A stretch of DNA of 64,000 nucleotides from Dugong dugon. Taxonomy: Eukaryota; Chordata; Mammalia; Sirenia; Dugongidae. The DNA lies in NCBI GenBank assembly GCA_030035585.1, contig CM057464.1, positions 28,227,465 through 28,291,464 on the forward strand. Reading direction: 5' to 3'. The notes under the pieces are model-generated. The model saw nothing but the letters and a program-made list of their open reading frames with translations, had not been told where the DNA came from and ran no database searches. The position numbers were made by a program, and so were the translations under genes. Of the stretch, positions 11,301 through 22,327 are shown one piece after another (position 1 is the first letter of the stretch; each line of letters opens with the position of its first letter).

Positions 11301-12270
11301 AAATTAAACACTTATGCTCATCCAAAGACTTCACCAAAAGTGTAAAAAGAGAACCTATGGACTGGGATAAAAATTTCGGCTATGACAAATCCAACAAAGG
11401 TCTAATCTCTCAAATCTACAGGAAAATCCAGCATCTCTACAATAAACCGTGGTGGTGTACTGGTTAAGAGTTTGACTGCTTAACAGAAGGTCAGCAGTTC
11501 GAATCTACCAGCTGTTCCTTGGAAACCCTATGGGGCAGTTCTAGCCTGTCCTACAGGGTCGCTATAAGTCAGAATCGACTTGATGGCAATGGGTTCTACA
11601 ACAAAAAGACAAATAATCCAATTAAAAAATGAGCAAAGGATATGAACAGACACTTCACCAAAGAAGACATTCAAGCGGCTAACAGATGCAAGAGGAAATG
11701 CTTGTGATCAGTAGCCATTAGAGAAATGCAAATCAAAACCACAATGAGATACTATCTCACCTTGACATTACTAACAGGCATCAAAAAAACAGAAAATAAC
11801 AAATGCTGGAGGGGCTACGGGGAGACTGGAACTCCTATGCACTGCTGGTGGAAATGTAGAATGGTATAACCATTTTGGAAAGGGATTCATGGCACTTCTT
11901 TAAAAGCTAGAAATAGAAATACCATATGATTCAGCAATCCCACTCCTAGGAATACATCCTAGAGACATAAGAGCCATCATATGACTAGAAATATGAACAC
12001 CCATGTTCATCGCATCATTGTTCATAATGCCAAAAGATGGAAACAACCTAGATGCCCATAAACAGATGAATGGATAAACAAACTATGGCACATACATACA
12101 ACAGAATACTATGCAATGCCAAAGAACAATAATGAATCTTCAAAGCATCTCACAACATGAATGAATCTGGAGGGCATTAAGCTGAGTGAAATAAGTCAAT
12201 TACAAAAGGACAAACATTGTTTGAGACCACTCTACAAAAACTCATGAAAAGGTTTACACACAAAAAGAAA
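8319..12270 (+). pseudogene. L1 ORF2 (endonuclease-reverse transcriptase), broken
   Basis: ORF2p nicks target DNA and reverse transcribes L1 RNA. The APE-type endonuclease lies at 8319-9000 (QETHLRNKDV, then YAPND, then GDFNTSLS). The RT catalytic box FADD is at 10346-10357 in [11 protein letters not shown], and the C-terminal cysteine-rich zone (MHCWWKCR-like) is at about 11840. The longest surviving frames are 8553-9062, 9076-9666 and 10316-10546. Many stops and frameshifts, the absent N-terminus and the SINE at 11447 make it non-functional. The end is approximate. Confidence 0.9.
11447..11594 (+). repeat. AfroSINE, young-looking, inside L1
   Basis: Short complete SINE ('ccgtggtggtgtactggtta' to 'cagaatcgacttgatggcaa', then tgggt). 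It lies in L1 ORF2 between imperfect duplications tctacaataaa (11436-11446) and tctacaacaaa (11595-11605). It is the innermost and youngest layer of the nest. Confidence 0.95.
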
Positions 12271-12292
12271 CTATCTTTGATGTTTACGAGAT

Positions 12293-12303
12293 GGGTGGGA
12301 GGG
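12293..12303 (+). promoter_or_regulatory. Short G-run in the L1 3' UTR
   Basis: gggtgggaggg carries three G-runs at the position where other copies here have four. It is a weaker equivalent of the conserved L1 3' UTR G-rich tract. Confidence 0.4.
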
Positions 12304-13442
12304 AAAAACACTAAACAAACAATAGATAAGTGATAACTTTGGTAAAGGGTAAGACAGTACACAATACTGGGAAAGCCAGCACAACTTGTCTAATGCAAAG
12401 TCATGGAAGCTCCATAGACACATCCAGACTCCCTGAGGGACCAAATTACTGGGCTGAGGGCTGTGGGAACTATGGTCTTGGGGAACATCTAGCTCAATTG
12501 GCATAATATAGTTTATAAAGAAATTGCTCTACGTCCTGCTTTGGTGAGTAGCGTCTGAGGTCTTAAAAGCTTGTGAGAGGCCATCTACGTTATTCCACTG
12601 GTCTCACCCTGTCTGGAGCAGGAGAGAATGAAGAAAACCAAAGACAGAAGGGAAAGATTAGTGCAAATGACTAATGGACCACAACTACCACAGCCTCCAC
12701 CAGACTGAGTCCAGCACTCCTAGATGGTACCCGGCTACCACCACTGACTGCCCTGACAGGGATCACAATAGAGGGTCCTGGGCAGAGCTGGAGAAAAATG
12801 TAAAACAAAATTCTAATTCATAAAAAACGAACAAACAAACAAACAAAAAACAGATTTACTGGTCTGACAGAGGCTGGAGAAACTTGGAGAATATGGCCCC
12901 TGGACACCCTTATAGCTCAGTAATGAAGCACTCCTGAGGTTTACCCTTCAGCCAAAGATTAGACAAGCCCATAAAACAAAACGAGGCTAAATGGCACACC
13001 AATCCAGGGGCAAGGACGAGAAGGCAGGAGGGGACATGAAAGCTTGTAATACGGAACCTAAGGTCAGAAGGGGAGAGTGTTGACATGTCGTGGGTTTGGC
13101 AACCAACATCACAAAACAGTATGTGTATTGTTTAATGGGAAACCAGTCTGCTCTGTAAACTTCCATCTAATGTACAATTAAAAAAATAATAAAAGAATGA
13201 AGGTGAAATAAAGACATTTATAGAAAAAGGAAAAAAAATCTTTTGCTACTGGACTTGCACTACAAGAAATTCTAAAGAGAGTCCTTAGGTCTGAACAGAA
13301 ATGAAACCAATACTAAACTCAGATGTTCAGGAATGAGTGAAGAATACTAGAAATGTTAAAACCATTTTTAAAAAATAAAACTACTTTTTCTCTGAAAAGA
13401 AAAAAAAATAAAGTTATTAAAAAACAAACAAATGCTAGCTCT

Positions 13443-13640
13443 GTCACCTACTGGTTGGGTGAGCTTGGACAAATTACTTCATCTCTTTGTGTCCATGTTC
13501 TTCCATTTTAAAAATGGGGATAGAATAATAGCTATTTAATATAGTTGTGTTGAATATTCAATGAGATAATACACATAAGACATTTAGAACAGTGCTCGAT
13601 AAATCTTAGCAGTTACTGTTTTATTCCAGGCACTTTACAT
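13443..13640 (+). repeat. MIR SINE, right piece
   Basis: 'tgtcacctactggttgggtg', 'gcttggacaaattacttcat' and 'tgagataatacacataagac' match the MIR core and 3' part, continuing 8110-8191. Sequence from about 13641 to 13692 is AT-rich and unassigned. Confidence 0.85.
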
Positions 13641-13692
13641 AAGTTTGTATGTGTATAATTTTTTATTTAATTATATTTATTTATTGAAAAAT

Positions 13693-13805
13693 AGGAGCCC
13701 TGGTGGCGCAGTGATTAAGAGCTCAGCTGCTAACCCAAAGGTCGGCAGTTGGAATCCATCAGCCACTTCTTGGAAACCCTTTGGGGCAGTTACAGTGCTA
13801 AAAGG
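13693..13805 (+). repeat. AfroSINE lacking its 3' tail
   Basis: The head and body are very close to the common sequence ('aggagccctggtggcgcagt' through 'ggaaaccctttggggcagtt'). It stops before the RTE-like tail that every complete copy carries. The edge near 13800-13810 is not sharp. Confidence 0.85.
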
Positions 13806-13814
13806 TACACCTTG

Positions 13815-14120
13815 AAAACCTCTCCTTCGATTACCAGATAACCATTGTTCAGAGTTTCTTGGGTACCCTTTCATTTTTATGTACAAGTGGATACATAGAA
13901 CACACCACGTTCCACACCTCTGCCTTTTTCCCATCACATACTGTGTATCTTGAAGATCTTTCCATATCAGTGCATGTGTATCTACTCTATTCTTTTTTAA
14001 GCCTCATAGTATTTCATTGGGTGAATGTACCATAATTTATTTAACCAATCCCCAAGTCTGGGTCATTTAGATTTCCACTCAGTCTTGCTTTCACCAACAG
14101 TGCTGTGATGGACTTCCTTA
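13815..14120 (-). repeat. Old L1, antisense (ORF2 3' end/3' UTR)
   Basis: 'atagtatttcattgggtgaa', 'gtaccataatttatttaacc' and 'ccaacagtgctgtgatggac' are the reversed form of the L1 ORF2 C-terminal/3' region. Diverged. Similar text resumes at 14540. Confidence 0.65.
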
Positions 14121-14298
14121 TAGTTTCTGGCACAGATTGACTAGGTTTAAAATCCCAGCACTGTCACTTATCAACTCTGTGACTGTGGGTAAATGTTTAC
14201 CAACCTTAATTTCCTTAAGTACAAATTGGGGACGATAATAGTGCCAGCCTCCTAGGGTTCTTGTGAGGATTAAATGCAAAATGCCTTGCTTGGTGCCT
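14121..14298 (+). repeat. MIR SINE
   Basis: 'aaaatcccagcactgtcact', 'ctgtgactgtgggtaaatgt' and 'ttgtgaggattaaatgcaaa' follow the MIR consensus order. It continues as 'agtaagcattcaagaaatat' at 14524 beyond a SINE. Confidence 0.85.
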
Positions 14299-14310
14299 TG
14301 TACACAATAA

Positions 14311-14515
14311 ACCAGTTGCAGAGGAGTCGATTCTGACTCATGGAGACCCGATGTGTGTCAGAGCAGAACTGTGCTCCGTAGGGTTTTAAATGGCTGTGAC
14401 CTTTTGGAAGCAGATTGCCAGGCTTTCTTCCAAGGTGCCTCCAGGTGGACTTGAACCGCCAAACTTTCAGTTAGTAGCCGACTGCTTAAATGCTTGTGCC
14501 ACCCAGGGACTTCTC
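14311..14515 (-). repeat. AfroSINE inserted in MIR
   Basis: Reverse-oriented copy with 12-bp duplication tgtacacaataa (14299-14310) and tgtacacagtaa (14516-14527), one mismatch. Confidence 0.93.
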
Positions 14516-14539
14516 TGTACACAGTAAGCATTCAAGAAA

Positions 14540-14672
14540 TATAAAATACTATTTTTATTTGCCAACTTTAGGTATATTTGAGTTTATCTATCGGGTGAAT
14601 TCCTAGAAGTGGAGTTGCTAGATACCAGGATGTGTGTTTAAAATTGATAGGTGATATTAAATTGTCCTTTGT
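14540..14672 (-). repeat. Old L1, antisense
   Basis: 'gtgaattcctagaagtggag' and 'gatattaaattgtcctttgt' are the reversed distal L1 3' text and continue the 13815-14120 element. A further piece is at about 15122-15240 ('caaatttacactcccaataa'). Confidence 0.55.
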
Positions 14673-15121
14673 GTTGGATAGTCTGTCTGTTCCTCTAGAT
14701 ACACAGTTCAACATTCTCCACTCTGCTTTGTACCCCAGGAGGCTAACGTCCATAAAACTGTGTCACCCTAGTGTCACTGCCCATCAGCTTCCAGTCAGGT
14801 TCCCTGTGAAAGACACAGGCACAAAATGAGTGAGGGAGGAAGGAGCCCCAGGCCTCAGCTTGGCAGTGGCTGCATTCCTTTACCAAAAGCTGCAGCTCCA
14901 GTTGGACAGCCCCTCCCCAGTGGCTCCTACTTTCACCAGGGTTCAGTACAGCTCCCTCTTCTTGCCCATTCAGGCCTAAGGGTAGTAACCACTTCCTGCA
15001 GTTGCTTGTCCTTGGGTGCTTCCCAACCCTTGTGGGTTCCTTAACCTTGTGCACATCTCCATAAATAATCCTTTTGCTAAACTTCCTTCAGTTACTCTTT
15101 CAACATGCCATCTGGGATCTT
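14673..15121. other. Unassigned insert within old L1
   Basis: This block separates two collinear pieces of antisense L1. Its end ('cataaataatccttttgcta', 'gttactctttcaacatgcca') resembles a 3' end of an older mammalian retroelement that I cannot name. The 103-codon - strand frame here has no recognisable domain. Confidence 0.3.
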
Positions 15122-15339
15122 GACTGGTACACTTATCAAATTTACACTCCCAATAACACACTATGAGATTGCTTGTTTTCTCATGCGTTTGCCGATACTG
15201 TCATAACAAGCATTTCCTTGAGATTTTACCTATAGTTCTTCTTTATTTCTTTTTTTCCTGAAGACCAGTGCCATTATTTATTTTTATCACACGGAATGTT
15301 TACTGTTGATCTTTAATTTCTTAAAGGCCTTTGCATAAA

Positions 15340-15550
15340 TAAAACCAAAACCAAATTGTTGCCCTTGAGTCAATTCTGACTTAAGGCGATTCCATGTGTT
15401 ACAGAGTAGAACTACTCCATAGGGTTTTCTTGGCTATAATTTTTAAGGAAGCAGATTACCACGTCTTTATAATACACTGCCACTTGGCAGGTTCAAACCA
15501 CCACCCTTTAGGTTAACAGTCAAGCACAAAATGTTTATGCTACCCAGGGA
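15340..15550 (-). repeat. AfroSINE with 12-bp target duplication
   Basis: Reverse-oriented copy flanked by perfect cctttgcataaa at 15328-15339 and 15551-15562. Confidence 0.93.
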
Positions 15551-15605
15551 CCTTTGCATAAACATAGATACTTATTTCCTCAATATTGTAGTAATTCAGG
15601 GCAGA

Positions 15606-15616
15606 GCCAATATGGC
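15606..15616 (+). promoter_or_regulatory. YY1-like motif at the L1-B start
   Basis: gccaatatggc lies about 8 bases from the element start, with an ATGGC core. The equivalent position in the other L1-B copies reads ggcaaaatggc (44578) and ggcaacatggc (61141). In human L1 a YY1 site at the same place sets the transcription start; use here is inferred. Confidence 0.45.
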
Positions 15617-15666
15617 ACTATAGACAGAAGCACGACGCCGTCCCTCCCCAGCAAAGACCTGAAAAA

Positions 15667-17077
15667 TTGAAGATGGTGGAGTAATCGGATGCTTTCTGTG
15701 GTCCCTCTTACAAAAGAGACCCCAGAAAACAAGTGAATTGATTATATATGATGATCTAGGAGCCCTGAATATTAAAGGCAAAGTTGACGAGTTGGACTGA
15801 GTGGCAGGGGGAGGGAGAGACAGTTCAGAAGCAGCGAGCAGTTGCCAGAGTTGACCTAGTGGGAGTGCCCTTCAGGCTGGATCAGCTTGCGCACATGATG
15901 AGGCAAGCAGTGGAACTTGGGAGGCATTTTCCACATTGGGAGAGAACCAGTGGCAGAGAGTCTACTCGGGCATCCAGAACCAGTAAAAAGTAGCACTCAA
16001 TTGGCAAAAGATAAGTACTTGCATCTGGCCTACTGTGTGGATCGAAAAAACATCCCCTTTGGGAAAAACCTCTCTCCCATTTACCTCCTCCCTCCCTGCT
16101 CTGCACCAGTCCCGGGCCAGCTTCAGCAACTGCCGAATCCCCTGGGCTGGAAGTAGGACCCATCACGTGCCGGAGCCATTCTCCCTGCCTTGGAGAGGAA
16201 ACAAATTAACAAACAGGGGAAAAATAACCTGCCGGCTCCCCTAAGACAGGAACTCAGGGTAGGCACAGCTTCTTTGCCTAAGCACAGGCATAAGGGGTCC
16301 ACAGAATCTGAATGCCTATCACCACTGCATACACCTATGTGGGCCCATTTCAACAGTGTAGGCCCACATTACTACACTACAAGAGGGTATATACCTGAAG
16401 TCTAACTGCAGCTGTTTCAGCTATATAGGAAGTGGCAGGTTCATGATATTTGACACTGCTCTGCCCATTAACCACAGTCCTCATCTCCTCATATCAGGGG
16501 CCTAAGGACTGGTAGTTCCACCTGCGCCACCTATCCACCTGCGACAGGGGTCCAAGAATAAGTGGTGCCCCCTGGTCCTTATAACCAACAGAACTGGGTG
16601 CTCATAGTCTGGCTGCAAAACCCACCCACCTACGTGATCTAGGGAACAGGGACACGTTTTCCTCCCAGACACTTTGGGGCAACCATCAGTCCCCTGCCTT
16701 GCTCAGCAGGTGACCACTTACTGCCGTCAGATACCTGTGTCTACACCCAATACCCATGCCTGTCTAGGACTGTAGGTGACAGCCTGCATCACACACTTGG
16801 TGACCAACTACCTGGACACCTGAGCTGAATTCATACAAGAAAACTAAACAGACTCTCTGGCTCACATACTTAGTAACAGATCTAACCACCGGGTGACAGG
16901 ATGTTAGATCTTCAAAGGCACCGATAATCAAACTAGCTCACATGAGCAGCCTATTTGGGCATATCAAAACAAAACAAGAAGCTAGGACACAGTACGCAAA
17001 CATAAAATATATAAATATAATAACTTATTGATGGCTCAGAGACAACAGTCAATATAAATCACATAAAGGGGCAGACC
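15667..17077 (+). promoter_or_regulatory. L1-A 5' UTR (internal promoter region)
   Basis: About 1.4 kb preceding ORF1, collinear with 36797-38206 and unlike the L1-B 5' UTR. Known L1 biology places the RNA polymerase II promoter here. A YY1-like aagatggt is at 15670-15677. Short frames in both strands are not conserved between the two copies. Confidence 0.8.
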
Positions 17078-18024
17078 ATGATAGCTTTAGCAAGCTCCCA
17101 AAATAATCAAGAAATTTTCTGGAGGAAGAGAATTTCTTGGAATTACTGAAGGTAGAATACAAAAGATTAACACACAGAACTCTTCAAGAGATCAGGAATG
17201 AGATCGTGCAAAACTCAGAACAAGCCAAGGAACATACAGACAAAACAACAGAGGATCTTAAGAAGGTTAATTCAAGAGCATAATAAGAAATTTAATAGGC
17301 TGCAAGTGAGACAGCAATCAGAAATCCAGAAGATTAACAATAACATTTCAGAATTAGACAACTCAAAAGAAAGTCATAGGAGCAGAACTGAGGCAATAGA
17401 AGTCAGAATTAGTGAGAAGATAAAGCACTTGACACCAATGTATTTGAGGAAAACTCAGATAAAAGAATTTTAAAAAATGAAGAAACTCTAAGAATTATGT
17501 GGGACTCTATTAAAAGGAACAACCTACAAGTGATTGGAGTACCAGAACAGGGAGGGATAATAGAAAATATGGAGAGAATTGTTGAAGATTTGTGGGCAGA
17601 AAACTTCCCTGATACCATGAAAGATGAGAAGATATCTATCTAAGATGCTCATCGAACCCCACATAAGGTAGATCCCAAAAGAAAGTCACCAACACGTAAT
17701 CAAACTTGCCAAAACCAAAGATAAAGAGAGAATTCTAAGAACGGCTAGGGATAAACAAAAAGTTATCTACAGAGGAGAGTCAATAAGACTAAGCTCAGAC
17801 TACTAAGCAGAAACCATGCAGGCAAGAAGGCAATGGGATGACATATACAAAGCCTTGAAGGAAAAAAAGTGCCAGCAAAGAATTATATACCAGCAAAACT
17901 GTCTCTTAAATATGATAATGAAATTAGGGAATATCCAGATGAAGAGAAGTTTAGGGATTTTGCAAAAACCAAACCAAAATTACAAGAAATAATAAAGGGA
18001 GTCCTTTGGTTAGAAAATCAATAA
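17078..18024 (+). pseudogene. L1-A ORF1 (RNA-binding chaperone), broken
   Basis: ORF1p forms trimers, coats L1 RNA and acts as a nucleic-acid chaperone. I place the start at ATG 17078 by comparison with the copy at 38207. The coiled-coil zone (Lys/Glu/Gln-rich heptads) covers roughly 17180-17430, the RRM follows, and the C-terminal domain at about 17820-18010 reads DDIYKALKEKKCQ then PAKLSLKYDNEI. The frame ends at TAA 18022-18024, matching the other L1-A. Stops and shifts (for example near 17470 and 17640) break it. Confidence 0.85.
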
Positions 18025-18441
18025 CATCAGATAACAACCCAAGACTAGAACATAGGACAGAGCAACCAGATATCAACCCAAATAGGGAAGTCATAAAAAC
18101 AAATCAAAGCTAAAACACTGAAAATACGGAAACAGAGACGTCAACATGTAAAAGATGACAATATTAAAACAAAAAAGAGGGACTAAAAAACGTAGTCAGA
18201 TTTTTCAAATGGAGAGCAAGTCAAGGCAATATAAAGAAATAAAAGACTGCTTTAAACTTAGAAAAATAGGGGTAAATATTAAGGTAGAAAAAGGGAAACT
18301 AACAATCCTACACATCAAAATAAGAAACAAGAAAAACATAGACTCAGCAAATACAAAATCAACAACAATGAAAAAGATTAAAAGAAAATACATAAAGAAA
18401 AATGACTCAGCACAGAAAATTAAGCAAAGAAACTGTCAACA

Positions 18442-18442
<1 letters not shown>

Positions 18443-18482
<40 letters not shown>
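18443..18482 (+). repeat. (CA)n microsatellite, 20 units, in the L1 spacer
   Basis: A pure dinucleotide run ends one base before the ORF2 ATG. The other L1-A has only 'acaacacgcaaaaaaagaca' at this place, so the run expanded after insertion or in its source. Confidence 0.95.
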
Positions 18483-18483
<1 letters not shown>

Positions 18484-18484
<1 letters not shown>

Positions 18485-21400
18485 TGACAGCAGTAAACTC
18501 ATCTCTGTCAATAATTACACTGAATGTAAATGGACTAAAAGTACAAATAAAGACACAGAGACTAGCAGAATTGATAAAAAAAAAACATGATCCATCTACA
18601 TGCTGCCTACAAGAGACACACTTTAAACTAAAACTCAAAGAATTGAAAAAATATATCAAGCAAACAATACTGAAAAAGAGCAGGAGTGGCAATATTAATC
18701 TCTGACAAAATAAACTTTAAGGTAAAATCCACCACAAAGGATAAGGAAGGACACTATATAATGATTAAAGGGTCAATACACCAAGAGGACATAACCATAA
18801 TAAATATTTACACACCCAACGACAGGGCTCCAAATACATAAAACAAACTCTAACAGCATTGAAAAGAGAGAGACAGATCCACAAAAACAGTAGGAGATTT
18901 CAACAGAGCACTTTCGGTGCAGGACAGAACATCCAGAAAGAAGCACAATAAAGATAAGGAAGATCTAAATGCCACAATCAATCAGATTCATCTCATGGAC
19001 ATATATCAAACACTCCACCAACAGCAGCCAAGTATACTTTCTTTTCCAATGCACATGGAACATTCTCCAGAAGAGACCACATATTAGGCCATAAAGCAAG
19101 CCTTAACAGAATGCAAAGCATCAAAATATTACAAAGCATCTTTTCAGATCATAAAGCCAGAAAAGTAGAAATCAATAACAGAAAAAGCAAGGAAAAAACA
19201 GGGAAACTAAACAACACCTTGCTCAAAAACTACTGGGTTATAGAAGAAATTAACAATACAATAAAGAAATTCATAGAATCAAATGAGAATGAAAACACAT
19301 CCTACCAGAACATTTGGATACAGGAAAAGCAGCGCCCAGAGGTCAGCTTATAGCAATAAATACACACATCCAAAAAAAGAAAGTGCCAAAATCAAAACAT
19401 TAACCCTACAACTGGAACAAGTAGAAAGAGAGCAGCAAAAGAAGCCCTCGGGCACCAGAAGAAAGGAAATAATGAGAATTAGAGCAGAATTAAATGAAAT
19501 AGAGAATAGAAAAACAAAAGAGTTAACAAGACCAAAATCTGGTTCTTTGAAAAGATCAACAAAATTGATAAACTGTTGGCCAAACTGAGAAAATAAAAAC
19601 AGGGGAAAAAGGAATTAACCCCAATAAGAGATGAGATAGGCAATATTACAACAGACTCAACTGAAATTAAAAGAATCATAACAGAATACTATGGAAAATT
19701 GTGCTCTCACAAATTTGAAAACCTAGAGGAAATGGACAAATTTCTAGAAAGACTCTACCAACCTAAACTAACACAGAGGTAGAAGAACTAAATAAACCTA
19801 AAATAAAAGAAAAGATTGAAAAGGTAATTTAAAAACTCACAACCAAAAAAAAAAAAAAAAAGCCCTGGCCCGAACGATTTCACTGGAGAAGTCTACCAAA
19901 CTTTCAGAGAAGAGTTAACACCACTAGTACTAAAGGTATTTCAGAGCATAGAAGAGGATGGAATACTCCCAAACTCATTCTATAATGCCAGCATAACCCT
20001 GATACCAAAACCAGGTAAAGAAATCACAAAAAAAGAAAATTACAGACCAATATCCCTCATGCACATTGATGCAAAAATCCTCAACAATATTCTAGCCAAT
20101 AGAATTCAAAAAACATACCAAAAAAAAAAAAATTCATAATGATCAAATGGGATTTATACCAGGTGTGTAGGTACGGTTCAACATTAGCAAAACAATCAAT
20201 GTAATCCATCACACGAATAAAACAAAAGATAAGAACCACATGATCTTATCAAACAATGCAGAAAAGGCATTTGACAAAATCCAACAGCCATTCATGATAA
20301 AAACTCTCAGCAAAATAGGGATACAAAGGAAATTCCTCAACATAATTAAGGGCATTTATACAAAGTCAACAGCCAATATCATCCTAAATGGAGAGACTTT
20401 GAAAGCATTTCCCTTGAGAATGGGAAGCAGACAAGGATGCCCTTTATCACCACCCTTACAACATTGTGTGGAGGTCCTAGCAAGAGCAATTAGGCTAGAA
20501 AAAGAAATAAAGGGTATCCAAATTGGTAGGGAAGAAGTCAAAGTATCTCTATTTGCAGATGATATGATCTTATACACAGAAAACCCCAAAGAATCCACAA
20601 GAAAACTACTGGAACTAATAGGAGATTTCAGCAAAGTTTCAGGATACAAGATAAACATACAAAAATCAGTTGGATTTGTTTACACCAACAAAGAGAACCT
20701 CAAAGAGGAAATCACCAGATCAATGCCATTTACAATAGCCCCCAAGAAGATAAAATACTTAGGAATAAATCTAACCATTGACATAAAGACCTATACAATG
20801 AAAACTACAAGATACTACTGAAAAGGGGATACTACTAAGGTGAAAAACATACCTTGCTCATGGATAGGAAGAGTCAACATTGTGAAAATGTCAATTCTAC
20901 CCAAAGTGATCTGCAGACATAACGCAATCCTGATCCAAACTCTAATGGCATTTTTTAATGAGATGGAGAAACAAATCACCAACTTCATATGGAAAGGGAA
21001 GAGGCCCTGCACAAGTAAAGCATTACTGAAGGAGAACAAAGTGGGAGGGCTCACACTACCTGATTTTAGAATCTATTATACTGCCACGGTAGTCAAAACA
21101 GCCTGGTACTTGTACAACAGATACATAGACCAATGGAACAGAATTGAGAATCCAGACGTAAATTCACCCACCTACAAGCAACGTATATTTGACAAAGGCC
21201 CAAAGTCCATTAATTGGGGAAAAGACAATCTTTTTAACAAATGGTGCTGGTGTAACTGGATACCCATCTGCAAAAAAAATGAAACAAAACCCATACCTCA
21301 CACCATGGACAAAAACTAACTCAAAATGGATCAAAGACCTAAACATAAAATCTAACACAATAAAGATCATGGAAGAAAAAATAGGGACAATGCTAGGATC

Positions 21401-22285
21401 CCCAATACATGGCATAAATAGAATATGAACCATAACTAACAATGCACAAATGCCAGAAGAAACACTAGGTACCTGGGAGCCCCTAAAAATCAAACACTTG
21501 TGCTCATCAAAAGTCTTCACCAGAAGAGTAAAAAGACAACCTACAGACTGGGAAAAATTTTTGGCCATGACAAATCCAATCAGTCTCTAATCTTTAAGGT
21601 CTACAAGATACTGCAAAACCTGAATAACAAAAAGACAAATAACTCAATTAAAAAATGAGCAAAGTATATGAACAGGCACTTTGCCAAAGAAGACATTCAG
21701 GTAGCTAACAGACACATGAGGAAATGCTCATGATAATTAGCCCTTAGAGAAATGCAAATCAAAACTACAATGAGATATACCATCTCACCCCAACAAGGCT
21801 AGCATTAATCCAAAAAATAGTAAATGTTGGAGAGGTTGTGGAGAGACTGGAACACTTATACACTGTTGGTGGGAAGGTAGAATGGTACAGCCACTTTGGA
21901 AATTGAGTTGGAGCTTCCTTAAAAAGCTAGAAATAGAAGTACCGTATGATCCAGCAATCCTGCTCCTTGGAATATATCCTACAGAAATAAGAGCCATCAC
22001 ACGACTAGATATATGCACACCCATGTTCACTGCAGCACTGTTCATGATAGCAAAAAGATGGAAACGACCTAGGTGCCCATCAATGGACGAATGGATAAAC
22101 AAATTATGGTATATTCACACAATGGAATACTAAGCAGCAATAAAGAACAACTATGAATCCAGGAAACATACCATGGAGGAAGCTGGAGGTCATTACGCTG
22201 AGTGAATTCAGTCAGTCGCAAAAGAACAAATATTGTATAAGACCACATTATAAGAACTCAAGAAAAGGTTTAAACACAGAAGAAA
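18484..22285 (+). pseudogene. L1-A ORF2, broken
   Basis: The endonuclease-reverse transcriptase opens with MTAVNSSLSIITLNVNGLKV, the usual ORF2 N-terminus, ending in the endonuclease Asn motif. The RT domain is at about 20000-20800, with catalytic FADD at 20552-20563 inside [11 protein letters not shown]. The longest frames are 20240-20821 (RT core) and 20840-21319. The C-terminal region near 21880-22130 reads IAKRWKRPRCPSMDEWINKL, as in all L1s. Many stops; the end is approximate. Confidence 0.9.
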
Positions 22286-22309
22286 ACATTCTTTGATGGT
22301 TACGAGAGT

Positions 22310-22327
22310 GGGGCGGGAGGGATGGGG
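22310..22327 (+). promoter_or_regulatory. G-quadruplex-type tract in the L1 3' UTR
   Basis: ggggcgggagggatgggg holds four G-runs with loops of 1-2 bases, a canonical intramolecular quadruplex pattern. It sits in the 3' UTR purine-rich zone where mammalian L1s keep such tracts. Confidence 0.75.

Larger units (their letters stand above)
8316..13192 (+). mobile_element. L1 (L1-B type), 5'-truncated, about 4.9 kb
   Basis: LINE-1 retrotransposon that begins inside ORF2, about 20 codons past its start, and ends with a 3' UTR and A-rich tail (13180-13192). A perfect 12-bp target duplication (aagaatgaaggt 8304-8315 and 13193-13204) places it in the HAL1. Its 3' UTR shares the 'tcttaaaagcttgtgagagg' segment with the other young copies. 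A SINE sits inside at 11447-11594. Confidence 0.95.
8192..13428 (+). mobile_element. HAL1 (ORF1-only L1 derivative), split by a younger L1
   Basis: Pieces 8192-8315 and 13193-13428 join into an old L1-type ORF1 3' region ('ccctcagacttcttatcata', 'ggaggccataagacagtgaa', then 'gcactacaagaaattctaaa'). It passes straight to an A-rich 3' end with no ORF2, which is the HAL1 pattern. A 14-bp duplication with one mismatch (caaatgatagctct 8178-8191; caaatgctagctct 13429-13442) shows that it inserted in the MIR. Confidence 0.75.

Noticed and set aside
11447..11594. tRNA gene signals in SINE heads
   Set aside because: A- and B-box-like text is present because AfroSINEs derive from a tRNA, but no complete cloverleaf with anticodon stem was seen in any copy.
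15599..15690. A chimeric L1 leader made of L1-B then L1-A sequence
   Set aside because: The target duplication at 15653-15666 and 23244-23257 shows a plain nested insertion; no recombination is needed.
18155..18487. 110-codon frame ending in Thr-His repeats
   Set aside because: Product of the (CA)n run in the L1 spacer; the matching region of the other L1-A is not open.
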